A DNA stretch of 12,970 nucleotides, from positions 31,298-44,267 of the forward strand of contig MU657538.1 in assembly GCA_026770575.1 (NCBI GenBank), given 5' to 3'. The translations under genes and the position numbers were made by a program. This stretch comes from Pelagophyceae sp. CCMP2097. Its lineage: Eukaryota; Sar; Pelagophyceae. Every line of letters begins with the position of its first letter. The stretch's first letter is position 1. The notes under the pieces are model-generated. The model was not told the origin of the DNA, did no database searches, and saw nothing but the letters and a program-made list of their open reading frames with translations. Below are positions 1-9,400 of the stretch, in pieces.

Positions 1-150
1 CCTCCGCATTTCTCTCAACCTACTCATCGCCAGCGTTGATAACAAAGACGTCGTTTGCCGCTGGGCTAACCACTCTGACAACGTCGCTGATATTTACTGT
101 TCAGCGGAAGCAACCGATCACTTTTGCCGCAACGTCGCTAGACTTATCGG

Positions 151-164
151 GCACTTATAAGTGC
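151..164. repeat. 14-bp perfect palindrome
   Basis: GCACTTATAAGTGC is its own reverse complement. It lies just before the 34-bp tandem repeat and shares its AGTGC/GCACT core with the hairpin inside each repeat unit. Its role is unknown; it could be the founding element of the array. Confidence 0.8.
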
Positions 165-167
165 AAA

Positions 168-319
168 CTCAGAAGTGCATTTTTTTGCACTCCAACCCGT
201 TCTCTCAGATGCGCACGATTGCACTCCAACTCGTTCTCTCAGAAGCGCACTTTTGCGCTCCAACTCGTTCTCTCAGAAGTGCACTTTTGCACTCCAACTC
301 GCTCTCTCAGAAGTGCACT
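168..319. repeat. 34-bp tandem repeat, about 4.4 copies
   Basis: Units begin with CTCAG at 168, 204, 238, 272 and 306, so the period is 36 then 34, 34, 34. The best copy (272-305) carries an inverted repeat, AGTGCA then a short T-rich loop then TGCACT, so each unit could form a small hairpin. The first two units are more diverged. There are no unique spacers between units, so this is a minisatellite and not a CRISPR array. Confidence 0.9.
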
Positions 320-520
320 GCTGCTACTTCATTCCGTTTCCTCCGTTTCACTTAGACGGGGGAGCGTGGATCCTTCCGGACATTTAGCCAACGGACCGAT
401 CCTTTCCGGGATGTCCGTCCCATTCTAACTCGCCTAATATCTAATCAAGCCAGTGGCTATCTCTGTTTTTAAAGGAGGATGGAATCAAGTCGCCACGGGG
501 CAGTCGTCGGAGTGCGTGGG

Positions 521-526
521 TATATA
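521..526 (+). promoter_or_regulatory. TATA-like box upstream of SMN
   Basis: TATATA sits about 96 bases before the ATG of the SMN gene, in a stretch that is otherwise free of coding features. The spacing would allow a short 5' UTR. The sequence shows only the motif; promoter function is inferred. Confidence 0.35.
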
Positions 527-621
527 GGAATCCTAAAGAGTCACGACATGCTTTCTTTTCGCGATCGCCCAAAGTCGGTCTCGTGTCGGGACAGGACAGA
601 CGTCTACGACATCGGCGCACG

Positions 622-1506
622 ATGGCCGACTTTTCCGGTTCGGTGGCGGAGATGGACCGGTGGGACGACAGCGCGCTGTGCGACGCGTTTTCCAAGGCCA
701 TGAAGTCTTACCCTGAGGGGTGGGATGCGCCGTGATCCAACGTGTCCTGGCAACTCGGTCTTCGGACGAACTGGGCAACCCGGTCGGCGTGCGACAACGG
801 GCGGCGAAATGCGATGGGACCGATCAAGGGCCGGACGCCGCGTCTGGACGTGGCGCGTCTGGACGAGGCGGGTCTGGCGGGTCTGGCGCGGACGAGGCTC
901 GTAGGGAGGAGGCCGTGGATGGGGTCGTCGACGAAGATGAGCCCTTCGACGAAGGCGAAGACGACATGCGCGCCGCGGACGACCGCTTCGAGGCCCTTCT
1001 CGAGGTGCGCCGGTCTGGCCTCGGCATATTGCAAAATCTCGGCGGCCAGGTGGCCACGGACCGCACCGGCAGCGCCACGCCCGCCGTCGCCTTTCAGTGC
1101 CCGGTGCAATCCGCGGGCCCGGAAAGCAAATCGTGGGGCAGCCGTAGAACGACGGCCCTCTCCGCGCAGGCGCCGCCACCGTGCGCGCCACCGGCGTGGG
1201 CGCCGCCCGCGGCGCCGCAGCGGAGCGCAGCACCCAAGCAAGGCGCGCTGCCGCTCTTCCCGCCGCCGCTCTGCCCCGCGCCGCAAGAAGGCCGCGTCCC
1301 TTGGAGAGGGCCCCTGTACCGCGACGACTGCGCCTCCGACGGCGCGGTCGACGGCCCCTTTGTCGACCGGTGCATCGCGCAGGCCCATGCCCGATCTCGC
1401 CGACGGCATGGGCGACCTCCTCGCGGCGTGGTACTACTGCGGCTACTACACGGGCCGTTATATGGCCGCACAGGAGCATCGGCAACAGATGCCTCCCAGA
1501 CTCTAA
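622..1506 (+). CDS. SMN: Survival motor neuron (SMN) protein, Tudor-less, three exons
   Basis: SMN is the core of the complex that loads Sm rings onto spliceosomal snRNAs. Exon 1 (622-719) encodes a short N-terminus with MDRWDDSALCDAFSKAMKSY, matching the Gemin2-binding helix (WDD-x-AL-x-x-A-x-x-KA). The last exon (1383-1506) ends with a clear YG box, LLAAWYYCGYYTGRYM, the glycine-zipper oligomerisation motif. My model uses introns 720-904 (GTGGGA...GTAG) and 1181-1382 (GTGCGC...GCAG), both phase 2. This gives about 165 residues: acidic middle (DEDEPFDEGEDD), then a proline run (QAPPPPMPD) directly before the YG box, as in known SMN. An additional intron around 1003-1096 (GTGCGC...TTTCAG) is possible. 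No Tudor domain (expected after the Gemin2 helix) is visible in any frame, as in fission yeast Smn1. The stop lies 62 bases from the stop of the convergent WD40 gene. The family call is strong; the middle exon is provisional. Confidence 0.85.
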
Positions 1507-1568
1507 AAAGAAAACACCCCCCGACTCGAACCCCTCCCAACGAACACACAGGGGCACATTTAGAAAAG

Positions 1569-2654
1569 TTAGAGGGCGACGTGCCAGAGGCGCGCCGTGG
1601 CGTCGCCGCTCGCCGTGGCGACGCGCTTGCCGTCTGGGGAGAAGGCGCAGCTCTCGACGCTGTCGGCGTGGCCGCGGAGCGTGGCCTGCGGGGCGCCCGT
1701 GTGGGCGTCCCAGAGGCGCGCGGTAGCGTCGTGGCTCGCGGTGATGAGGCGCGTGCCGTCTGGCGAGAAAGCGCAGCTGACGACGGAGTCGGTGTGACCC
1801 TCTAGAGCCGTCTGCAAGTCGCCCGTCTCGGCGTCCCAGAGGATGGCAGTCGTGTCGGCGCTCGCGGTGACGACGCGCCGGCCGTCGGGCGAGAAGGCAC
1901 AACCGTAGACGACGTTGGTGTGGCCCTCCAAAGTCGCCTGCTGCGCACCCGTCTCGGCGTCCCACAACTGCGCCGTCAAATCCTCGCTCGCGGTGACGAC
2001 GCGCAGGCCGTCGGGCGAAAAGGCGCAGCACAAGACGAGGCCGTCGTGCCCAGCCAGCGTCGCCTGCAGCGCGCCCGTCTGTGCATTCCATAAACGCGCC
2101 GTGCCGTCGAGGCTCGCCGTCGCGGCCCTTTTGCCGTTGGGCGAGAACGCGCTGGAGAAGACGGTGTCGGTGTGGCCTTCTAAAGTCGTTTGCAAAGCGC
2201 CCGTCGTAGCGTCCCAGATCAACGCCGTCTTGTCGCGGCTGGCGGTGACGACGCGCGTGCCGTCGAGGGAAAATGCGCAGCTCCGGATGCCGCCGGCGTG
2301 TCTCTCCAGCGTCAGCAGTAAAGCGCCCGTGTCGGCGTCCCAGAGCCGCGCCGTGCCGTCGCGGCTCGCCGTCGCGAGTCGGCCACCGCCGGGCGACAGC
2401 GCGCTGCACGTGACGGAGTGCCCTCTAAAGATGGCGGTGCCGTTTTTGATTCTGTCACTCCAGATGCGCCTCCGCGCGGCGGTTGCGGTGCGCGCGTCTC
2501 GGGAGACGCGCTTGTTGACGAGGAAGGCGTTTGGGGATGCGGCGAGGCGGAGGATATGCAGTAGAATATCAGAGACCTCGAGCACTTCGAGGACCGCGGC
2601 CCGGCGCTTCGCTTCGCATCGGCGCTCCGCGGCGCGCACCTTGCCGCAGGCCAT
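1569..2654 (-). CDS. Seven-repeat WD40 protein with F-box-like N-terminus
   Basis: A single exon of 361 codons. From about residue 79 to the end there are exactly seven WD40 units of 42 residues, each with the pattern SCAFSPDG.RVVTAS.D.TARLWDA.TGA...TLEGH, enough for one closed seven-blade propeller. The repeats are unusually alike, resembling bacterial and protist NACHT/WD40-type arrays. Residues 20-70 (VLEVLEVSDILLHILRLA, then NAFLVNKRVSRDA) look like a degenerate F-box, suggesting a substrate adaptor of an SCF-type ubiquitin ligase, but that part is weak. I chose the ATG at 2654 because the open frame upstream (to 2897) is basic, lacks repeats and looks like leader sequence. High GC at third positions produces long open antisense frames over this gene. 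Confidence 0.85.
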   Translation of the reverse strand: MACGKVRAAERRCEAKRRAAVLEVLEVSDILLHILRLAASPNAFLVNKRVSRDARTATAARRRIWSDRIKNGTAIFRGHSVTCSALSPGGGRLATASRDGTARLWDADTGALLLTLERHAGGIRSCAFSLDGTRVVTASRDKTALIWDATTGALQTTLEGHTDTVFSSAFSPNGKRAATASLDGTARLWNAQTGALQATLAGHDGLVLCCAFSPDGLRVVTASEDLTAQLWDAETGAQQATLEGHTNVVYGCAFSPDGRRVVTASADTTAILWDAETGDLQTALEGHTDSVVSCAFSPDGTRLITASHDATARLWDAHTGAPQATLRGHADSVESCAFSPDGKRVATASGDATARLWHVAL

Positions 2655-3386
2655 CTCGCGCGGCCGCAATCGGGGTGACCTCGGCGGTGTCCTTCTTTCC
2701 CGGAAGTTTCCGCTTCCTGTACTACGTTTCGGGCCAGTCAAGGTGTCTGCTCTGTGGCCAGTCAGAGTGTTCCGCTCTGTGAACGGGGTCGTGTCCTTGC
2801 GGTACTTTCGGCGAAAGTTGCGGCGTGCTTGAACTTGCGGGTTGCGGCGCGTTTGAACAACTTTAGGGTGGATTTGATGCACACCGCCGCGCGGCAATGC
2901 GGCCGCAAAGCGGGGGAAAGGAAACCTCTTGGATCAGGGCACAACCCGAGGAGCGGCCGCGCGGGGGAAAGCTTACGCGACGCGTGTTGTGGAAGAGCAG
3001 GGCGTGGAAGAGCAGTGACAAAGAGTCCACCAGAGTTGAAGTAGATTTTCATCGGAAAAGGGGACGCCGAGCATACCTGGGGGAAGGAGGAAGTCGGACG
3101 AGGGCGCGGTCCTACGACATAAAGGACTCTACGCCACTCTCGAGGCTCCTTGTCACTGTGCGTCGGCCCAGACTCTCGAAGAACACCAAAAATGAATTCA
3201 AAGAATCATGGGGGATAAACAAATCCTCCAACCCCACCGACCACCAGCGACGCCCAGAGCGGAGCATCGGCGGGGACCCGATGCGACGCGGAGAGGCAGC
3301 AACGGGCCGACGGAGAAAAAAAAAGCGGGAGAGCAGACCCGCGCACTCGCGGGGGCCCCTGCGAATTCAAATGCGCCCCCGGCGCC
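2655..3386. other. Unassigned region between divergent genes
   Basis: This 730-base stretch holds the presumed promoter of the WD40 gene (reading left) and whatever drives the weak hypothetical gene at 3387 (reading right). Open frames on both strands (for example 2897-3406 plus, 2762-3052 minus) are Arg/Ser/Gly-rich with no motif I recognise. The 3060-3240 part is richer in A and purines than its surroundings. I see no tRNA, snRNA or transposon ends. Confidence 0.5.
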
Positions 3387-3460
3387 ATGTCAGCAGCCGC
3401 TCCTGATGATCAGTCTCGGCTGCCTCTTGGATCAAGTGGTTATCTCACCCCCGGCGCCAT
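3376..3460. repeat. 13-bp direct repeat, two copies
   Basis: CCCCCGGCGCCAT occurs at 3376-3388 and again at 3448-3460. The first copy contains the ATG of the hypothetical gene at 3387. It may be a trace of a local duplication. Confidence 0.7.
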
Positions 3461-3748
3461 TAAAAGGGGTCAGGCTCGTTAAGGAAGAACATCGCGCGAC
3501 GCTCCTCGCCGCGGCCGCGCGTCCGTTCGTCGCGTCTAAGGCGGTTCTCGGAAGGGTCGTCGTCGGGGAGGCTTTCTAGACCGCTGCGGCCACCGTCGTC
3601 GGCAGGCTACTTTCCGACGCCGACCGAGTCAGCGCCGCCGGCCGCGGCACGTCGTCGCGCGGCCGCCGCGCCGTCAGGATCTCAGTCGTCGTCGCCTAGT
3701 GACTCCGAATCTGTGACGGTCCGGGTTTTCCGGTTCCGGGTTTGCGGG
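3387..3748 (+). CDS. Hypothetical small protein, structure unresolved
   Basis: I do not recognise this gene. An ATG at 3387 opens a 31-codon frame (to TAA at 3480) with plausible composition, including LPLGSSGYLTPGAIKRGQ. Another frame, open from about 3464 onward, encodes a Ser/Pro/Ala-rich stretch with AGYFPTPTESAPP and SQSSSPSDSES around 3595-3712. The two could be joined by a phase-1 intron with donor GTTAAG at 3478 and acceptor GGCAG near 3607, which would be about 130 nt, similar to other introns here. The TP/SP motifs would suit a phosphorylated, disordered protein. The 3' end is unknown, because the frame runs into the opposite-strand Kelch gene. This may not be a gene. Confidence 0.2.
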
Positions 3749-6264
3749 TCATTTGACGCCGTTCGGCGCGAGCTCGTTCTTCCAGAGGCGCACCGTCCCT
3801 CCCCGCCGCTTCGGGGCCGCGTCGGCCTGCGAGACGTCGCCGCCGACGATGATGATGCAGGAACCCGAGCCGTGGGCCAGCCTAGCGTGGTTCCTGAGGT
3901 TTTCCGTGGTTCCTGAGGTTTTCCAGGAAAGGGGCGTCGTTCTCAAGGGGGGTTGTTCAGACATGGGTGTAGTCAGACGGCTTCGTTCGCAAGGGGGGGG
4001 TCCAGACGCCGCCTGGCTCGCGGCGCTTCGGCGGTGCTCTCGACGCGCACGGCGCCGCAGCCAACGCGCCTGGACTGCAAGGAAGGCCCGGGCGCAAAGG
4101 ACATTGTCTCAGAGTCGAAGACTTCTGTCGTTTGTAGCGTTGCGGACCGGATCAGCCTTAAATTCATCGTCCCGAGCCCCAATGCCCCGGCCGTCATCAG
4201 ACACCGCGAGCCGTCGTTGCCGCCGCAGACGACGACGCGTCTGTCGTCGAGCTTGACGGCGGTACCTACCCAACGGTGTGACCTCTCCGCGGTATCAAGG
4301 AGACGCTCCTTGGGCCAACGGGATCGCCGGAGTGCAAAGGAGCCGGAGCGGAGGTCTATACGTCAGTCTCAGAAGAATAAGTTTCCACGTGATTTCCGAC
4401 ACTGGTGCGCACAGCCGTACCGGCGTACCAGCATCGTCGGCCCCCACGAAAAGGCCATCTTTTCAACGTCGAATATCTCCGTCATCGGCGTCCGCTTGTC
4501 GTCGCCGCCGACGACGAGGACGCGGTTCGAATCCAGCTTGACGGCCGCGCAGCCGTAACGAACAGCACCTGCATCGGCAGTCGTCCTTCGTGTTGCGTCC
4601 ACTGGCGACTCTCGGAGAGCCTCTTTCGGCGTGCGTCTCTTGAAAACGCCCAAAACGCCCAAAACGCCGTCGTCACTCCGTCTCGAAAACGCCGTCACTC
4701 TCCGCCTTGGCTCAAGTGTCCGGGTTTCCACGCACGCTGGCCCAAACCCATCTTGGGCCCCGGGGCGAAGGTCATCGTTTCCAGGTCGAGCACTTCCGTC
4801 GTGAAGAGCCTTCTCGAACCGTCCGACCCACCGCAGACTAAAACTCGTCGGTCGTCCAGCGCGACAACGGCGCAGTAAGACCTTCTCGACAAGAGCTCGG
4901 GACCGGGCATGAAGCGCATCGTGGCCACGTCCAAGATTTCAGTCTTGGTCGAACTTCCCACCACCAAGATGCGCCGCCCCGCTGAGACGGGCGGCGTGAC
5001 TTGCGGCGTATCCAAGCGCCAGCTCCTTCGGTCCGGCCTCGGCGTCTCGACGTACACCGGCCGGTCGGAGACGCCGATGTCGACGCAACTGCACCCGTAC
5101 CGCCGACAAAGCATCTGCGGGCCCGGCTGAACTCGGTGCGTCCGAAGGTCCAACACTTCCGTTGAGGCCTACGGGCGCCCCTTTGCCCGCATACGGCGAA
5201 TAGGGCGCCTCCGTCGGCCTCTGCCGTGTGCACATACGTTTTGGGTTTCCAGACGCAGGCCATAACGAGAAAGTTATACCCATCATACCCTCCAACCACA
5301 ATCATTCTCGCCCCGTCGAGCATGCAGGCCGCGGACCCGTACCGCCGCGACGCCAGCTCGGGGCCTTGGACGAAGTGGGCCTATAGGAATGGCTATTCTC
5401 GAGCAATTCCTCGAGCAAGTCGAACCTGCTCGATTGGAAACAACGGCGCAAAGTTATGGGCCTCGAAGCCCAGCAAAGTGGCCTGGAGGCCGAAGAAGTC
5501 CAACTCCCTTAAGAGCTTCTGCTGCATGTCCTCGTCGAGCTGGTTCAGAGAAGCCACCGCGGCTTCCACACCCGGAAAATCCCTCAGCAGCGCCAGCACT
5601 TTCCCAAAGATGTGACCGTCGCGGTCGATGAACACCACGCCGTCGGCGTCGGTTCGGACCATGGCGGAGCACCGGCCGAACATGGCCCCTATTTGGGGAC
5701 CGGCGGGTCATCGCCCCGGAGAATATCCCACTTCCGTATCAACATCATACACGTCACGGGCCCAAAGATCTCGTGTTCCTGGAAGGGACATCTCACGGTT
5801 CCCCCGATACCATCAAGGGACTCACCGAGCATGCTGTCTTCGACCGCAACCAACGTCCGCCTGGCAGTCTGGAACCGCACGCCGCCAACGTTCAAGTGCA
5901 CGACTTCTTCATCAACCGCGTTGACGGCTTTGATGCCGACGATTCGGCGCTCAAAGGCGTCTTTGCCGCGTTGCATTTCTTCACACTGCTGCTGGTAGTC
6001 CGCTTCCAGGTCCGACCTCTGCACTTCCACTGTCCGGTGCAACACCAGCTTCTCCTCCAGCAAAGCCGCCTGCCCCAGCACGAGCTGGTTCGCCTCGCCC
6101 TGCAGTGCATTTTCCACCGACTCCAAAGCGCCGCGGAGCGCCCGCAGAGCCGCGTCGACCGTCGTCGTCTTTGCATCGTCGTCCCGGGCAGAGTCGTCGG
6201 GTGCGGCATCGTCCTCGGAGACGGCTCTTACGGCGCGCACGGCGAGCATCCCCTCGGAATTCAT
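3749..6264 (-). CDS. Coiled-coil, KCTD-type BTB and six-blade Kelch protein
   Basis: Residues 1-120 are acidic and helical, probably coiled coil. Residues 121-200 form a K+-channel tetramerisation (T1/KCTD) BTB domain: VVHLNVGGVRFQTARRTL, then DSMLGAMFG, then DGVVFIDRDGHIFG, readable only after removing a 137-nt intron at 5825-5689 (GTGAGT...TAG). Six Kelch units follow, with the pattern RRYGCA-V-LDDRRVLVVGG-DG...TTEVLDLETM-FAPGP. My model has introns at 5425-5381 (45 nt), 5266-5169, 4735-4569 (GTGCGT...GCAG), 4412-4266 (GTGCGC...GTAG) and about 4007-3913, all phase-consistent, giving about 608 residues. A 48-nt segment, 4204-4157, may be a further intron. KCTD-BTB proteins commonly oligomerise and serve as Cullin-3 ubiquitin ligase adaptors, with Kelch propellers binding substrate. 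That role is inferred. The last intron and the C-terminus are the least certain parts. Confidence 0.85.
3887..3924. repeat. 19-bp perfect tandem duplication
   Basis: GTGGTTCCTGAGGTTTTCC occurs twice back to back (3887-3905 and 3906-3924). It lies at the 3' end of the Kelch gene, next to or inside the last predicted intron, and it duplicates the CCTCAG acceptor-like site on the minus strand. This makes the last splice junction ambiguous. Confidence 0.9.
4643..4669. repeat. 9-bp tandem repeat, three copies
   Basis: AAAACGCCC is repeated three times in tandem (last copy ending in G), and AAAACGCCGTCAC recurs at 4686. All of this lies inside the predicted 167-nt intron of the Kelch gene. Confidence 0.85.
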
Positions 6265-6467
6265 GGGCGCGGCAGAACGACGGTCCTTGTTCTCTGAAGG
6301 ATCTTTGTTCTTCGCGAACTTTAACCCTGCGACTAAACAGACGACGGTTTCGGAGAAGCCTACGGAGTTCGTCGCGTCCGCGCGGCGGCCGGCGCCCTGC
6401 GTCGAGGCTGCGCTGAGTTACCGCCGCGTTGCTGGAGCCATCCAGGCGACCGCACCGCTGAGAAGGG
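6265..6467. promoter_or_regulatory. Divergent promoter region
   Basis: This 203-base gap separates the start of the Kelch gene (leftward) from the start of the glycosyltransferase-sulfotransferase gene (rightward). It must carry both 5' UTRs and promoters, so a shared bidirectional promoter is likely. I see no TATA box. There is a short repeat of the form TTGTTCT at 6288 and 6305. Confidence 0.4.
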
Positions 6468-9400
6468 ATGGCCTCTACGCTTCTCCTGTGGCTCCTCCTC
6501 GCCACCGCGGCGCCGGCCGTCGGCGTGGCCGCAGCGCCGCCTGAACCAGACGGCCTCGACCGCGGCAGCGCGGCGCTGGAGATGGGCGATCGTTTAAAGG
6601 CGTGGCGGCACTTTGAAGCCGAGTCGTTGGAACGCGATCCGGCACGGCGTGCTGCCGCTCTAGCAGGCGTCGGAATTGCCGCCTTCGGGCTAGGCGAGTA
6701 CGCAGACGCCGTCGACGCGTGCAGGGCAGCGTCCCGAGGGTGTCCGGAGGGTGGGTGCGAGTCGGACGCGGGCAGAAACGGCGCAGTCGCGGAAGCCAGA
6801 AACGGCGCAGTCACGGCGGTGAAGAGCCTTTGAGCGGCAGCCTCTGAGGGGACAGCACGAGAGCCGTTGAAAGATGCGTGGTCTTAAAGAGATCTGGAGC
6901 GAGTGGACCGTCAGACCTTTGCACTCTTCGCGGACCTTTGCACGCTCTAGGTTCACGCGGTCACACGCCGTCTCCGGCGACGCCCGGCTGCTCAAAAACG
7001 CGGCCATGGCCGCCAACTACGTGCGCGCAGAGGCGCTGCTGCTCCGCGCGCCCGTGGAAGAGGAGCGGACGACGCACGCGGGCGTCACGCTTGTCACCAC
7101 GTTCTTCCGTTCCGATTCGACGTCGCCGCGGCGCTTCGCCGAGCTCGAGCTCGTGCTCGCCGGCAACGCGGCGAACGCGGCGGTGGAGGCGCTGCACGTC
7201 TTTGCGGAAGGTGTCGACCCCAAACTCCACGTCGACCCGGAACACGGTGAGGTCGAAGCAGCTGCTTGCGTGCTTGCGGAGAGTGTGGCGCTTGCGGAGA
7301 GTGCGAAGAGCATTCCCCACCTTTGCCAGCAGCATCGTTTGACTGCTCTTCTTCGACGAAATTGCTCGTAGCGTGGAAGGTCCATGTCGTCTTCGGCTCC
7401 ACTGGCCCGCCCACCTGGGGCTCTTTGCTCCGCTACGCATCAACGCTACCGTTTCAAACGGGCGTTTTCGTGGCGCACGCCGACAACGTCTTCGACGAGT
7501 CTCTCTCGGTCGCGGTGGAGCTTTTCCGGCGCGGCGGTTCAAGGACCGCCTTTGCAATCACCAGACGCCCGTTCGAACCCTGCTTATGGGAATCCGGCGG
7601 CGGCCATCTGCACCGCATCCCCGTCGACCTCTGCACCGGGCCGCGAGGGCGGCCGTTGACGGATGGCGTACTTGGGTACGACGCTTTTGGGTTTTCCGAT
7701 TCGGCTTTCCTCACAAAGGCCTTGCTGCAAAAGGCAGACGGCCTCCGCGTCAACCGCCTCGGGTCGGACCTTTTGCTCGTCGAGCTTTTGGCGGATGCTG
7801 GGCTGGTGGTCGACCCGTGTGTGTTGGTGGCGGCGCGGCACGTCCACTGCTCTCAGGAAAGGCGATATAACTTCGACGACGATTTGGTGACCCGGTACGT
7901 CTGTTCTCCTCAGCACCGAACACGTCTGAACCTTGTTGGATCGACTTTTTTTTGCAACGACTACCTTTGACTCGGGTTTGACGGTTATTCCCCTTTCGGT
8001 TTTGACGGTTATTCCCCTTTGGGGCAGCCCCACCCAGGGTGGATCTTAAGCAAGCAACGACTTGAATTTAAATTGTTAGAAGACTTTGTTAGAGACGGCT
8101 TGGTAGAGCCGCCTTGATACAAAAGCCTAGGGCCGACGTCGAAGTCGGCCGCTACACGCGCGCCATCCGCCTCGCCACGCCCGCCTTCGTCTCCCAGCTC
8201 AGCGCAAACGCGCTTCGCGGCGCCGCGGTTGCTCCTGTCGACGGCGGTGCACTGAGGATTCCGCTTGTCGCAGCATTGCCGCACTCTGGCGAAACGTGGC
8301 TACGCTTCGCTTTGGAAAACATGACGCAAACCCAGTCCGGGTCCGTCACGTTCGACGCGGAGCTGGCACTGACTTTTTCAAGAGAAGGGCGATGTATCAA
8401 CGTTGGCTTTGTGGTTACACATCAACCGACGCTGAACGACGCCGCTTTGCGAGAGTGCGCCGAGGTCACAGACGCATCGCCGACCGCATTGCTCTTGCTC
8501 CGCGACCCCTTGGACGTGGCCGTAAGTGTTGCCAAACAAAGCGTGTCGTGGTTCCTTTGTCAAACAAAGCGTCTCCTCGGATAAGCCTCGCACGAAACAC
8601 GCTCTAGGCCGAGACGTACCTGCACGAGGCGCTTTCGCACCGGCGCGCGCGGCGCTCTTCGTTGGAAGCGGCGGTCGAAAAAATCGACCCTGGCGATGCG
8701 GCGTGGCGAATCAGCGCGCTCCGGACCGGTCGAAAGTGGGTCGAGCACGTAAACTTCTGGCGCGGCCAAGCCACCATAGTGCGGTTCGAGGACCTGCTCG
8801 ACGACACGACTCGAAGAGGATCGCCGCGCCTCGAGCAGGTCGCTTTAAAACTCGGCCTCTCCTTAGCAGGTCACTCGGACGGTCTGCAAGGCGCCACCGA
8901 GCCGCCAAAAGCCGCAGCGCTTCTCGGCATCTTCCGCGGCTACGGCGCCGCGTTCCCGCCCCACCTCCGCGGCGAGTTTCTCAACATCGTCGGCGGGGTG
9001 TATAGAGAGTACTACGGCAGCGGCGAGTCCTACGGCGAGTCCCACCGCGAGTATAACGGCGAAGCGGAGTTCCAAGACGTCTCGGTCCCCGCCGAAAATG
9101 ATTGGGACGCAGCACGCGCCGACGACGCGCTCGACGAAGCTGGAAGGGTCTGCGGTCGAACCGCTTCGTGGAAAGTGCGCAACCTCGTCGCAGATTTTAT
9201 TATCCAAGTCCCCTACCCAACAACGTCCCCGACGCGAATCGTCGTGCCCTTTGACCTGCGGAACGCCGCGCTCGAACTCGGCGCCGTCCGAAGGCCCGCG
9301 TCTGCGGACCGTGCGGCGGCACGTGGGAAACCGGCACGTGGGAAACGACAAATTGAAATCGGAGCTCACAGAGCCCCGAGCCAGGCCGGGGATGATCGCG

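Larger units (their letters stand above)
1..621. other. Intergenic flank upstream of the SMN gene
   Basis: I recognise no protein here. The open frames at 36-428 run through a tandem repeat and translate into repetitive Ser/Leu/Arg-rich peptides without family features. The stretch holds a 14-bp perfect palindrome (151-164), a 34-bp tandem repeat (168-319), a loose inverted repeat around 376-416 (CCGGACAT facing ATGTCCG), and a TATA-like box at 521. The last 190 bases are probably the promoter and 5' UTR of the SMN gene. Confidence 0.6.

Noticed and set aside
168..319. CRISPR array
   Set aside because: The units are contiguous with a 34-bp period and have no unique spacers; the genome context is eukaryotic.
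1181..1382. Arg-rich or Pro-rich coding sequence between SMN exons
   Set aside because: All three frames are open but low in complexity. Removing the segment as a GTGCGC...GCAG intron joins the proline run directly to the YG box in phase, which fits SMN better.
1519..1540. T-loop-like sequence GGTTCGAGTC on the minus strand between SMN and WD40
   Set aside because: The flanking five bases on each side do not pair, so no T-arm forms, and no other tRNA arms are present.
604..2409. 601-codon open frame on the minus strand
   Set aside because: It runs antisense to the SMN exons and out of frame through the WD40 gene. It is Arg/Gly/His-rich and contains repeated shadow translations of the WD40 array, produced by high GC at third codon positions.
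4515..4535. GGTTCGAATCC, a tRNA T-arm-like sequence
   Set aside because: No acceptor, D or anticodon stem can be built around it, and on the minus strand it encodes the conserved LDSNRV of a Kelch blade.
5773..6297. 174-codon plus-strand open frame
   Set aside because: It lies antisense to the coiled-coil/BTB exon of the Kelch gene, which has clear family motifs on the other strand.
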